Shown in pieces: positions 1-7,070 of a stretch of 7,221 bases of DNA (positions are counted from its first letter, which is position 1; the number at the start of each line of letters is the position of its first letter). Source of the DNA: an uncultured Fibrobacterota bacterium (GTDB taxonomy: Bacteria; Fibrobacterota; Chitinivibrionia; Chitinivibrionales; Chitinispirillaceae); contig CAISVC010000091.1 in NCBI GenBank assembly GCA_903888815.1, positions 1-7,221 on the forward strand, given 5' to 3'. The position numbers and the translations under genes were made by a program. The notes beneath the pieces were generated by a model. That model worked only from the letters and a program-made list of their open reading frames with translations, did no database searches and was not told where the DNA came from.

Positions 1-1
1 C

Positions 2-100
2 GCAGGGCATACCCACTGGGGTATGGCCAAGAAGCCTGAAAGCCTTTATGCCCGCGAGATTGCGGTTATGCGCGATGAACTAATGCATAATTTGGGTTAA
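2..100 (+). CDS. 3' end of an unidentified protein-coding gene (partial)
   Basis: An open frame enters from the left edge and ends at TAA 98-100, giving the last 32 residues of a protein (begins AGHTHWGMAKK, ends DELMHNLG). The tail looks like a soluble amphipathic helix, with Tyr-Ala-Arg-Glu-Ile followed by Met-Arg-Asp-Glu-Leu. The His-Thr-His-Trp stretch followed by a terminal helix is loosely like the end of SGNH-type esterases, where a catalytic His lies just before the last helix, but this is only a resemblance and I do not name the family. It lacks the beta-rich sorting tail seen at the ends of the two GH2 genes downstream. It shares their direction and may be the previous member of the same cluster. 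Reading as coding rests on the clean frame to the edge and on a purine-rich ribosome-site-like stretch directly after the stop. Confidence 0.6.
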   Translation, partial: AGHTHWGMAKKPESLYAREIAVMRDELMHNLG

Positions 101-113
101 AAGGGGAGGAAGC

Positions 114-281
114 GTGAACGGTCATAACTGTCGTACGGAAACAGCTTGTTTCTTTGATGCAGGAAGGGAAAGGATTGCAGCGGGTGCATATTGTAGAAGC
201 GAGGATATTGCCGTAACCAAAGTTCAATTGATATATTCATTAGTGAAACAGAAAAAAAGGAGGGGAAATGCGTATCGTTAA
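114..281 (+). CDS. Possible small ORF (55 aa, GTG start) overlapping the first GH2 gene
   Basis: A GTG at 114 is preceded by a strong Shine-Dalgarno-like GGGGAGGA at 103-110 and opens a 55-codon frame ending at TAA 279-281. It overlaps the start of the GH2 gene by 14 bases in another frame. The peptide begins MNGHNCRTETACFF, contains three Cys, and ends in a basic tail (KQKKRRGNAYR). It has no hydrophobic segment, so it is neither a signal peptide nor a membrane protein. If translated, it could couple translation from the gene ending at 100 to the GH2 gene at 268. The alternative is that this is simply a 167-base 5' leader and the open frame is chance, which is likely for 55 codons. I recognise no family, and its basic tail is largely a by-product of the purine-rich GH2 ribosome site. 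Confidence 0.2.
   Translation: MNGHNCRTETACFFDAGRERIAAGAYCRSEDIAVTKVQLIYSLVKQKKRRGNAYR
257..265 (+). promoter_or_regulatory. Ribosome binding site of the first GH2 gene
   Basis: AAGGAGGGG directly precedes ATG 268 and is a near-perfect anti-Shine-Dalgarno match at close spacing. It supports 268 as the start, in agreement with the signal peptide that begins there. Confidence 0.75.
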
Positions 282-2916
282 GGGGCTCACGCTCTGTTTA
301 ATTGCATTGGTTGTTGCCGGCTCCCATGCACAAACATTTCCCCGGAAGGATCTGAGGTTCTGCGACAACTGGCGGTTTTACCGCGGGGATGTGAGCGGAG
401 CGGAGCAGGTCTCGTTTATCGTGCCTGCTTCATGGGATACGGCCTGCCTTCCGCATACCGCACGGGTCGAGTCGGCTAAAACTCATACGAATTGGGATTA
501 TTACAAAGGATATTACTGGTACCGGAAATCATTCACCCCGGATACCTCTTTCCGGGGTAAAAAAATCTTTCTTGAGATCGAAGCCGGCATGCAGACCACC
601 CAGGTCTGGGTCAATGGCGTAAGCAAGATAACGTTCGGCGGCGGCTACAGCCCCTTCACGATTGATATCACGAATGACATTGTGTTCAATCAGACTAATG
701 TTATCGCGATGCGTCTCAACAACGCCGCGGATCCTAATGTTCCTCCCGGCGCGGAACAGCGCGACTTCTATTACTACGGCGGCCTGTACCGGTACGTCAA
801 TCTTCATATAACCGATTCGCTGCATATAACCGATGCCGTCTATGCGAATACGCCGGCCGGCGGCGGCGTATTTGTGACCTATCCAACGGCAACCGCATCA
901 TCCGCGACCGTCCAGGTAAAAACCAACGTCATCAATGAATTCACCGCGGCGCATACCTGCGTTCTCACCACCTCGATTATCGACTCAAACGGATCGGTGG
1001 TGCAGACCCTCCAGGCGACACAGAGTATTGCTGCAGGAGCGAACTATACCTTTACGCAGAGCTTTACCGTTAGCAATCCGCGCCTCTGGAGCCCTGGTGC
1101 GCCAAACCTGTATAAGGTCCGTTCCCAGGTCTACGACAATGCACGGGCTGCGGACCAGGTGATGACCACCATCGGCATCCGCAGAATAGCTTTTTCACGG
1201 GCCAATGGATTGCAGATCAACGGCACGCGCCTTGTCGCCAAGGGCGTGAACCGCCACCAGGATTACGGCGCCATCGGCTGTGCGGTCCCGGTTTCGGGCC
1301 ACTACCGGGACGCCCTGCGCCTCAAGGAGGCCGGAATAAACTTTGTGCGGCTCTCGCACTACATCCAGCACCCGGCATTTCTTGACGCTTGCGACAAACT
1401 CGGCATCACGGTCCAGGCCTGCATGCCGGGCTGGCAGGTTCAAACGTACACCAACACGACATGGGTAAATAATGCCGTCAGGGACCTGCGGACGCTCATA
1501 CGGTATTACCGGAACCACCCCTGCGTGGTCATGTGGGAATCAGTGCACAATGAAAGCGCGCCGCCGGCGAGTTTTTCTAATGTGACCCAGGCCGCCGCCC
1601 ATGAAGAATTTCCCGGCGACCAGATGTATACCTGTGGTCAGGAGGGCGGCGATATCATGGACATTTACCAGGCCGCCGTGCAACAGGGCGGGCGTACTGC
1701 CCGCGGGAGCGGCAAGCCGCAGGCGATTTCGGAATACGGGCACTGGGAATGGGGCGGATTTACTTACGGCGGTACTAGCAGCAACCAACCGCGGGAGCTC
1801 GGCGAAGCCGGCATGCTTACCCTGGCTTCCAACCAGGCCTCGGCCATGAGCCAGGACCATGCGCTTTCGTGGTTTTCGGTTGATGCCGTATGGGTTTACA
1901 ATGAAACCTTCGGATTTACTCAATATCACAATTCACTGTGCGGCGGCGGCATTGTGGACAACTTCCGGATACCGAAATTCGGCTATTATTTCTTTCAAAG
2001 TCAGCGCGACACCGCAATCCTCAGAATCCCCGGTACTGTCGTCAATTGCGGGCCAATGGTATATATCGCAAGCTTCTGGACAGCTTCATCAGCAACGTCG
2101 GTCAGGGTCTACAGCAACTGCACGCAGGTGTCGCTCTATCTCAACGGGGCACTTGTCGCAACGCGGTCGCCGGACACGTATGCCAACATAGAGCACCCGC
2201 CGTTTACTTTCACGATATCGTCCTTTGCGTCCGGCACCCTGCGGGCCGACGGTCTTATCGGCGGGGTCGTCAGGGCCTCGCACACGGTCAGAACGCCCCT
2301 TACCGCGTCACGGGTGGCGGTGACGCTCGATACCGCGAACACACCGCTCCTGGCCGACGGCGCGGACCTAGCCATTGCCTACGGGTCGATTGTGGACGCC
2401 AACGGGACCGTTATGCCGACCGCGACCGACAACGTAACCTTCACGGTCAGCGGGCCCGGCAGGATCATCAGCGGCGACGGCAACCCGGTATCCGCGGTCG
2501 CGGGAATAGCCGATGTGTATATCCAGGGCAGGTTCGGTAATCCCGGACTTATCACCGTTACCGCGTCCTCGGGGAACCTGACACCGGGGAGCGCCACCGT
2601 GCAATCAGTCCCGGTTTCAAACGATATATCGGGCTTGTATAAGCCCGGTCGTGCCGTAGTAGGTCCGGAGCGGGTCCGCATGGTACAGCGCGGCTCCGTG
2701 CTTTACCTCTTCGTTCCGAGGGATGAGGCGGGCTATGCCGGAAAGGCGCAGTTCAGACTTTACAATATACAAGGACGCATGCTCCGTGCCTGGACTATCG
2801 GGGCCGGAAAGAACACGTCGGTTCCGGTGAGCGATTACGCACGCGGCATTTACTATGGCAGCCTGACGGTCAGCGGCAGGGACTATGGCATGAAAGTCAT
2901 GGCGATCAGGCCTTAA
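268..2916 (+). CDS. Secreted GH2 family glycosidase with DUF4982-like and C-terminal sorting domains
   Basis: An 882-residue exported glycoside hydrolase, probably an exo-acting retaining beta-glycosidase (beta-galactosidase-like by architecture; the true substrate is unknown). Visible order: signal peptide 1-21 (hydrophobic core LCLIALVVAG, cleavage after SHA); GH2 sugar-binding jelly roll ~30-185 (WYRKSF, VWVNG, GGLYRYV); Ig-like domain ~190-305 (ends with NPRLWSPG..LY); TIM barrel ~306-585; DUF4982-like domain ~590-675 (VRVYSNC, LYLNG); GH2 C-terminal Ig-like domain ~681-780; linker; sorting-type module ~801-882 (LYNIQGR, ARGIYYGSL, KVMAIRP). The expected acid/base is Glu429 in HNES and the nucleophile Glu489 in ISEYG. 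His330 (GVNRHQD) and His364 (SHY) match the substrate-pocket histidines His357 and His391 of E. coli LacZ. Deviations: the usual HYP is HYI, and the usual acidic residue before the Pro of strand 3 is missing (QACMPGW). The gene is GC-rich compared with those downstream. The GH2 assignment is firm; substrate and export route are inferred. Confidence 0.93.
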   Translation: MRIVKGLTLCLIALVVAGSHAQTFPRKDLRFCDNWRFYRGDVSGAEQVSFIVPASWDTACLPHTARVESAKTHTNWDYYKGYYWYRKSFTPDTSFRGKKIFLEIEAGMQTTQVWVNGVSKITFGGGYSPFTIDITNDIVFNQTNVIAMRLNNAADPNVPPGAEQRDFYYYGGLYRYVNLHITDSLHITDAVYANTPAGGGVFVTYPTATASSATVQVKTNVINEFTAAHTCVLTTSIIDSNGSVVQTLQATQSIAAGANYTFTQSFTVSNPRLWSPGAPNLYKVRSQVYDNARAADQVMTTIGIRRIAFSRANGLQINGTRLVAKGVNRHQDYGAIGCAVPVSGHYRDALRLKEAGINFVRLSHYIQHPAFLDACDKLGITVQACMPGWQVQTYTNTTWVNNAVRDLRTLIRYYRNHPCVVMWESVHNESAPPASFSNVTQAAAHEEFPGDQMYTCGQEGGDIMDIYQAAVQQGGRTARGSGKPQAISEYGHWEWGGFTYGGTSSNQPRELGEAGMLTLASNQASAMSQDHALSWFSVDAVWVYNETFGFTQYHNSLCGGGIVDNFRIPKFGYYFFQSQRDTAILRIPGTVVNCGPMVYIASFWTASSATSVRVYSNCTQVSLYLNGALVATRSPDTYANIEHPPFTFTISSFASGTLRADGLIGGVVRASHTVRTPLTASRVAVTLDTANTPLLADGADLAIAYGSIVDANGTVMPTATDNVTFTVSGPGRIISGDGNPVSAVAGIADVYIQGRFGNPGLITVTASSGNLTPGSATVQSVPVSNDISGLYKPGRAVVGPERVRMVQRGSVLYLFVPRDEAGYAGKAQFRLYNIQGRMLRAWTIGAGKNTSVPVSDYARGIYYGSLTVSGRDYGMKVMAIRP

Positions 2917-2953
2917 TTATTTTAACGACCTGTTATTCTCACTATAACTTTCC

Positions 2954-2971
2954 GCTATTTTTCTGAATAGC
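2954..2971. other. Small perfect hairpin just before the second GH2 gene's ribosome site
   Basis: GCTATT (2954-2959) and AATAGC (2966-2971) form a 6-bp perfect stem with a 6-base loop. The stem ends two bases before the AAGGAG ribosome site. There is no following T-run, so it is not an intrinsic terminator for + strand transcription. It could help keep the ribosome site accessible or mark a processing point, or be chance, since a 6-bp stem is a weak signal. Confidence 0.35.
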
Positions 2972-2973
2972 AA

Positions 2974-2979
2974 AAGGAG
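2974..2979 (+). promoter_or_regulatory. Ribosome binding site of the second GH2 gene
   Basis: AAGGAG lies five bases before ATG 2985. Together with the signal peptide that begins at this Met, it fixes the start. Confidence 0.75.
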
Positions 2980-2984
2980 TTTTC

Positions 2985-5399
2985 ATGTCGTATAAACGTT
3001 TTGTTCCGATGGTATGTCTCGTTGTCGGCGTGCTTTTTATCGCTGCGCAGGCTGAGTTTTACCCTAACCGGATTTACAAGGAACGTAAAAAAACGAGTCT
3101 TGATTTTGGGTGGAAATTCATCCAGGACGATCCCGGGAACCCTCTGACGGGTATTCCCTATGCGAGCAGCTATAATGACGGCTCATGGGAAACGGTAAAT
3201 ATTCCGCACTCAGCTTCATACGATCCTCCGACAAAAACCGATGAAGATGCTTCCTTCAAAGGGATATGCTGGTACCGGCTGAAATTCCAGGTTCCTGCTT
3301 CTGCAAGGCATACCGGTAAATTGTTTTTAGAGTTTGAAGGCGCAATGCAGATTGCCGATGTATGGCTTAACGACCAGAAGCTCGGTACCCATGATAATTC
3401 CGGGTATACGGGTTTCAGCTTTGATATTACCAGCACCGTAATGCTTACCGGCGATAATGTACTTGCAGTGAGACTGGATAATAATTACAGCACCGCAATT
3501 CCTCCGGGAAATCCCGGGGACGCAATGGGGCCTGATTATTATATATTCAGCGGATTATATCGCGATGTATGGCTTGTCTGCACTGACAAATGCTACATTC
3601 CTCTTTACGGCCAGCGGATTTCTGTTCCGCAGGGGCCTTACACATCGGGCGCTCCGGTTCGGATAAAGACTTCGATACGCAATGATAATACCTCGGCAAA
3701 AAGTGTTATGCTCAAATATGTCATAGCCGACGCAAGCGATGGAATTGTAGCTTTCGACACCATGACCCAGACCGTCAATGCCAGTACAAGCGTATTATTT
3801 GATAAGGTTGTCAGTCCCATCCAAAACCCGCATCTCTGGTCGCTTACCGACCCTTATCTCTACCGTGTTTTTACACAGGTGTTTGTCGACGGGGTGCTTA
3901 CCGACGACTATGCGGAAAGGTTCGGCGTTCGCTGGTTTACCTGGGCAAGCTCGGACAGGTTCAAGCTCAATGGCGATTCAGTGTATTTCAGGGGCAACAG
4001 TCTGCACCAGATGTTTCCCTGGATACAAAATTCTGTGCCCTCCTCGCGTTTTTACAAAGACCTTGAACAGGCAAAAGACATGGGAGTGAATCTTGTCCGT
4101 TGTGCCCACTATCCCCGCGATCCTTCATATTATAACGCGTGTGACGAATTAGGGCTGCTCCTTTTCGTCGAAATACCAACCTGGGGCAGTGGAAAAAATG
4201 AGACATATTATCCTGCTGCTTTCTGGGCACGGGAGGATTCCTGCGTGCGAGAGATGATTCGCGTGGGTTATAACCACCCATCAATTATCGCGTGGGGGCT
4301 TTTTAATGAAGCGGGCGGCAATTTTACAACTCGAATAGCAGGGTTTAATACTACTGCGCATGGCCAGGATTCCACCCGCATGACCTATATGGCTAATAAT
4401 AACAGGGCATATTCGATCATGGGCATACCCGACATTGCCGGGCTCAACTATTTAACCTCTTCTCAAATTACGGTTACCCCTTTACCGACGCGGTTCATGA
4501 ATACGGAATATCATGTGGGATGGACGGGCGACTACGCGTATCGGGGCGATCCGAATGATATACCGAGCGTGATTGCCGCTCATTTCTGGAGAGATTGGAT
4601 GTTGTGCGTAAATGACCCCCTGTTGTCAGGAGGGACCGCATGGTGCCATGCAGATTACAATTCACCGATGAATTATCTGCCGATGGGAGTCGTTGATTGC
4701 TACCGTCTGCCGAAAAGCACCTTTTATCTTTACCGATATAACTGGAGAGGCGTGGCCGACGACAATCCGGTTACCGGATTGACTCCGGCCGGCCTGCGGC
4801 TTGAGGCGGACACGAATAAACTGATCGCGGACAGCGTTGATTGCGCGTTTTTTTATGCTTCGATCAGGGACGCCAATGGAACCTGCGTACATACCGGCTA
4901 TAACACTACCAGTACGACGAACGTCACGTTCAGCGTCACCGGTCCTGCGAACTGGTTCGGCCCCTTGACCATGAAGGTGAATGGGGGCAAATGCGCGCTT
5001 CTCGTCAAATCCACGAACACGCCGGGAACCATTTGTGTTACCGCAACAACCGCGGGTTTGCCGCAGGCGCAGACGTGCATTGCAAGCGAAGCGCCTGATA
5101 CGACGCCATTGCCGTTTATCGCTTCCGTTATAACGGGGCCGTTTACGCCGTCCAACAAGAACATTGCGATTAAACGGCAAGCCAACACCTTGCGTATCAT
5201 ATTCCCCGTAAAAGGGGTAAGCGTGGATGACGCCTCAATTATAAATATGCGGGGCCAAAAGATGTCCTGCCCGGCCGTCGTGAACGGAACAATATTGACA
5301 ATAGATACGAAGAGGCTGGCAGCAGGATCATATTATCTGTCGATCAGCAGGAAGCCTTACAACATAAAGGAAATAAGAAGGGTGCTTATTGCCAGATAA
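2985..5399 (+). CDS. Secreted GH2 family glycosidase, shorter paralogue lacking the DUF4982-like domain
   Basis: An 804-residue exported GH2 glycosidase, 68 bases after its upstream paralogue and probably co-transcribed with it. Visible order: signal peptide 1-23 (core VCLVVGVLFIAA, cleavage after AQA); jelly-roll domain ~38-200 (CWYRLKF, VWLND, SGLYRDVWL); Ig-like domain ~205-317 (NPHLWSLTDPYLY); TIM barrel ~318-590; GH2 C-terminal Ig-like domain ~600-700 (IRDANGT, NVTFSVTGP); Thr/Pro linker; beta-rich sorting-type module ~726-804 (IINMRGQK, AAGSYYLSI, ending RRVLIAR). The expected acid/base is Glu442 (LFNEAGG) and the nucleophile Glu508 (NTEYHVGW). The family motifs HYP (375-377) and VEIP (395-398) are intact, unlike in the paralogue. 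The RGNSLHQMF segment differs from the usual KGVNRHQD, suggesting a different substrate pocket. The barrel passes straight into the C-terminal Ig-like domain, so the DUF4982-like unit of the upstream enzyme is absent, which accounts for most of the 78-residue length difference. Substrate is unknown and export by T9SS or a similar route is inferred. Confidence 0.93.
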   Translation: MSYKRFVPMVCLVVGVLFIAAQAEFYPNRIYKERKKTSLDFGWKFIQDDPGNPLTGIPYASSYNDGSWETVNIPHSASYDPPTKTDEDASFKGICWYRLKFQVPASARHTGKLFLEFEGAMQIADVWLNDQKLGTHDNSGYTGFSFDITSTVMLTGDNVLAVRLDNNYSTAIPPGNPGDAMGPDYYIFSGLYRDVWLVCTDKCYIPLYGQRISVPQGPYTSGAPVRIKTSIRNDNTSAKSVMLKYVIADASDGIVAFDTMTQTVNASTSVLFDKVVSPIQNPHLWSLTDPYLYRVFTQVFVDGVLTDDYAERFGVRWFTWASSDRFKLNGDSVYFRGNSLHQMFPWIQNSVPSSRFYKDLEQAKDMGVNLVRCAHYPRDPSYYNACDELGLLLFVEIPTWGSGKNETYYPAAFWAREDSCVREMIRVGYNHPSIIAWGLFNEAGGNFTTRIAGFNTTAHGQDSTRMTYMANNNRAYSIMGIPDIAGLNYLTSSQITVTPLPTRFMNTEYHVGWTGDYAYRGDPNDIPSVIAAHFWRDWMLCVNDPLLSGGTAWCHADYNSPMNYLPMGVVDCYRLPKSTFYLYRYNWRGVADDNPVTGLTPAGLRLEADTNKLIADSVDCAFFYASIRDANGTCVHTGYNTTSTTNVTFSVTGPANWFGPLTMKVNGGKCALLVKSTNTPGTICVTATTAGLPQAQTCIASEAPDTTPLPFIASVITGPFTPSNKNIAIKRQANTLRIIFPVKGVSVDDASIINMRGQKMSCPAVVNGTILTIDTKRLAAGSYYLSISRKPYNIKEIRRVLIAR

Positions 5400-5436
5400 A
5401 ATAAAGAGAAGCGGTAACAGATTTTACCTATTAAGC

Positions 5437-5476
5437 CTTCCATGTTCCTCTCCCCCGATGGAAGTGAGGGGAGAGG
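5437..5476. other. Two interlocked perfect inverted repeats (pseudoknot-like or alternative hairpins)
   Basis: Stem 1 pairs CTTCCAT (5437-5443) with ATGGAAG (5458-5464), 7 bp. Stem 2 pairs CCTCTCCCC (5447-5455) with GGGGAGAGG (5468-5476), 9 bp. The arms interleave, with joining segments of 3, 2 and 3 bases, giving the topology of an H-type pseudoknot or, alternatively, two mutually exclusive hairpins. The element lies between the second GH2 gene and the barrel gene, ending 29 bases before ATG 5506. No T-run follows, so it is not a standard terminator. It could be an mRNA control element for the barrel gene, a processing or stability element, or a dispersed intergenic repeat, since C-rich/G-rich palindromes of this look are common as genome repeats. 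Confidence 0.55.
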
Positions 5477-5492
5477 CAAGATCAAATTAATA

Positions 5493-5500
5493 AGAAAGGG
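5493..5500 (+). promoter_or_regulatory. Probable ribosome binding site of the barrel gene
   Basis: AGAAAGGG ends five bases before ATG 5506. It is weaker than the sites of the two GH2 genes, but correctly spaced and followed by a good signal peptide. Confidence 0.5.
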
Positions 5501-5505
5501 AAAAT

Positions 5506-6981
5506 ATGCGGAAAACAAATCTCGCCGGTGCATGCTGCATGGCAATATGCATGGCCGCGACGGTGATATATGCCGGTGATACGTCCGGCGTTGTCAGCGC
5601 GTCGGAAACCACAGGCGCCTCTATTGTTCCTGCGCCGAAAGACACCGCTATCCCCACTTCCGCAGTTCCTCAGCCTTTAGAAACAGCAGCCGCCGCGACG
5701 CCGGCGGATGAGGTAAAACTCGACATTTCCGGGAAAGTCGCGCTGCAGGAAGGGCAGTTTGTCAGAGGTCATTTTTTAGGTCCCACTTCCGGGCCCATGA
5801 CCTATCCCGTCTGGAATCACCGCTCATATGTGCAGCTGAGGATGGACGCCTATATCGGCAGGCGGCTGCATATCATTGCGGCGCCGGAAGTAAGACTGTG
5901 GTCCAATACCTATCCCGAAAATATGGAAGGGGATCATTCCGGCATTCCGTTCAGGCAGTGGTCATACGTTTCGGTAGCAGACGGTGAAGGAATAATGAGT
6001 TTCGGCAATAGGGAGAAACCGTTCCTGGAATTCGCGGCCGGCGTCATGCCCTATAAATACAATCCCGATGCGTATAATCTGGGAGAATATTTGTTCAGGT
6101 CAGGCGCATACCCCCCTTATCTTATCACCTCTTTCGATTATGCCTATGCAACGCTTTCCGGCATTCGTTTAAGCAGCACGCTGGTAGAAAACCTGCGGCA
6201 GGACCTTTTCCTGACAACAGAGACGCAGGTGATGCCGCTGTTCGACTGGTCGCTTTCGTACCTTGTCAGCTATCAGGTTCCCGCCCTGCTTGATGCCGGA
6301 GCGGGAGTCAGCCTGTATCGGTGGTTTCCCATGTCGGATGCTATAACGACCCCCAGGCTGAACGAAAATCAATTTACTAAAGCGAATGGGGAACAGGATT
6401 ATTATACGTTCAGGGGCATCAAGCTCATGGCGCGGCTGTCCTTTGATCCTAAAAGCATTCTTCCCGGTGACGTGGCCGGCATCATGGGCAGGGAAGATGG
6501 AAAAATATTTGTTGAAGCGGGTGCATTAGGCGTAAAAAATTATCCCGCCTATATACGGGCGGCCGATTCTTCACTGATACCGGACACCTTGAATAATTAT
6601 TACGGAAATCTTCGGCAGAGAATTCCCATCATGTTCGGCTTTAATGTCCCGTGTTTCAAACTGCTTGATGTGCTTTCGGTTCAGGGGGAAAGGTTCAATT
6701 GGCACTATATCAATTCGTATTTACAGCAGGTATATCAAGGCTCGCTTCCGCAACCGGTGACGACGAAAGGCGATATAACGGCGAATGATTTTAGAAAAGG
6801 CTATTTGAAATGGTCGGTCTATGCGACAAAAGAGGTCATTAAAGGTTTTACCATTATCGGTCAACTCGCAAGCGACCATGCATTTCACGAGTATTACTAT
6901 GAGTCGTACCGCAGCGATGCCGAAGTTTTTATAAAAAAAGGCGAATGGGGCTGGTGGTTGAAGCTTCAGTACTCTTTTTAA
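5506..6981 (+). CDS. Predicted outer-membrane beta-barrel protein of unknown function
   Basis: A 491-residue protein that I cannot assign to a named family. Residues 1-23 form a signal peptide (cleavage likely after IYA). Residues ~24-69 are a low-complexity linker rich in Ala, Thr, Pro and Ser. From ~70 (KLDISGKVALQEGQFV) to the end, the sequence has repeated amphipathic strands with many aromatic residues (RSYVQLRMDAYIG, RLHIIAAPEVRLW, YYTFRGIKLMARLSF, WGWWLKLQYSF) and ends in Phe, the usual outer-membrane barrel assembly signal. A transmembrane barrel preceded by a flexible periplasmic tail is the simplest reading. It has no TonB box, plug domain or SusD-like feature, so it is not an obvious SusC-type importer. 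It lies 106 bases after the GH2 pair in the same direction, and a relative begins just after it. It could be a porin for released sugars, a surface scaffold, or linked to secretion. The outer-membrane location is well supported; the role is open. Confidence 0.82.
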   Translation: MRKTNLAGACCMAICMAATVIYAGDTSGVVSASETTGASIVPAPKDTAIPTSAVPQPLETAAAATPADEVKLDISGKVALQEGQFVRGHFLGPTSGPMTYPVWNHRSYVQLRMDAYIGRRLHIIAAPEVRLWSNTYPENMEGDHSGIPFRQWSYVSVADGEGIMSFGNREKPFLEFAAGVMPYKYNPDAYNLGEYLFRSGAYPPYLITSFDYAYATLSGIRLSSTLVENLRQDLFLTTETQVMPLFDWSLSYLVSYQVPALLDAGAGVSLYRWFPMSDAITTPRLNENQFTKANGEQDYYTFRGIKLMARLSFDPKSILPGDVAGIMGREDGKIFVEAGALGVKNYPAYIRAADSSLIPDTLNNYYGNLRQRIPIMFGFNVPCFKLLDVLSVQGERFNWHYINSYLQQVYQGSLPQPVTTKGDITANDFRKGYLKWSVYATKEVIKGFTIIGQLASDHAFHEYYYESYRSDAEVFIKKGEWGWWLKLQYSF

Positions 6982-7070
6982 GGGGTTTTTATCACGGCCG
7001 GCAGGACAGGGAAGCAATGAGGAGGCGGGGATACCGTTTTTTCAGCAGATGGATTCAAAATACGGGGATC

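Noticed and set aside
101..267. Sigma-70-like promoter before the first GH2 gene
   Set aside because: Several TTG-type hexamers occur, but none has an acceptable -10 hexamer at 16-18 bases, so no promoter is called.
1938..2540. 200-codon + strand open frame inside the first GH2 gene
   Set aside because: It lies in another frame of a GC-rich coding region whose main frame has clear GH2 domains; the predicted product is Arg-rich with no recognisable fold, typical of a shadow frame.
2917..2984. Possible Bacteroidota-type promoter (TAACTTTC near 2945) before the second GH2 gene
   Set aside because: The -7-like element misses its last base and the upstream TTTG element is not convincing; the short gap fits co-transcription equally well.
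4662..5180. 172-codon minus-strand open frame opposite the second GH2 gene
   Set aside because: It runs antisense to well-supported domains of the GH2 protein, its product is Arg/Gly-rich and unstructured in look, and no ribosome site stands out.
5435..5480. Inverted repeat read as an intrinsic terminator after the second GH2 gene
   Set aside because: No T-run follows the 9-bp stem on the + strand; the next bases are CAAGATCAAATTAATAAG.
5524..5538. Lipoprotein signal (LAGACC) at the start of the barrel protein
   Set aside because: The Cys lies at residue 10, too early and before the hydrophobic core is complete, and the -3 position is Ala rather than Leu. An ordinary signal peptidase site after IYA at residue 23 fits better.
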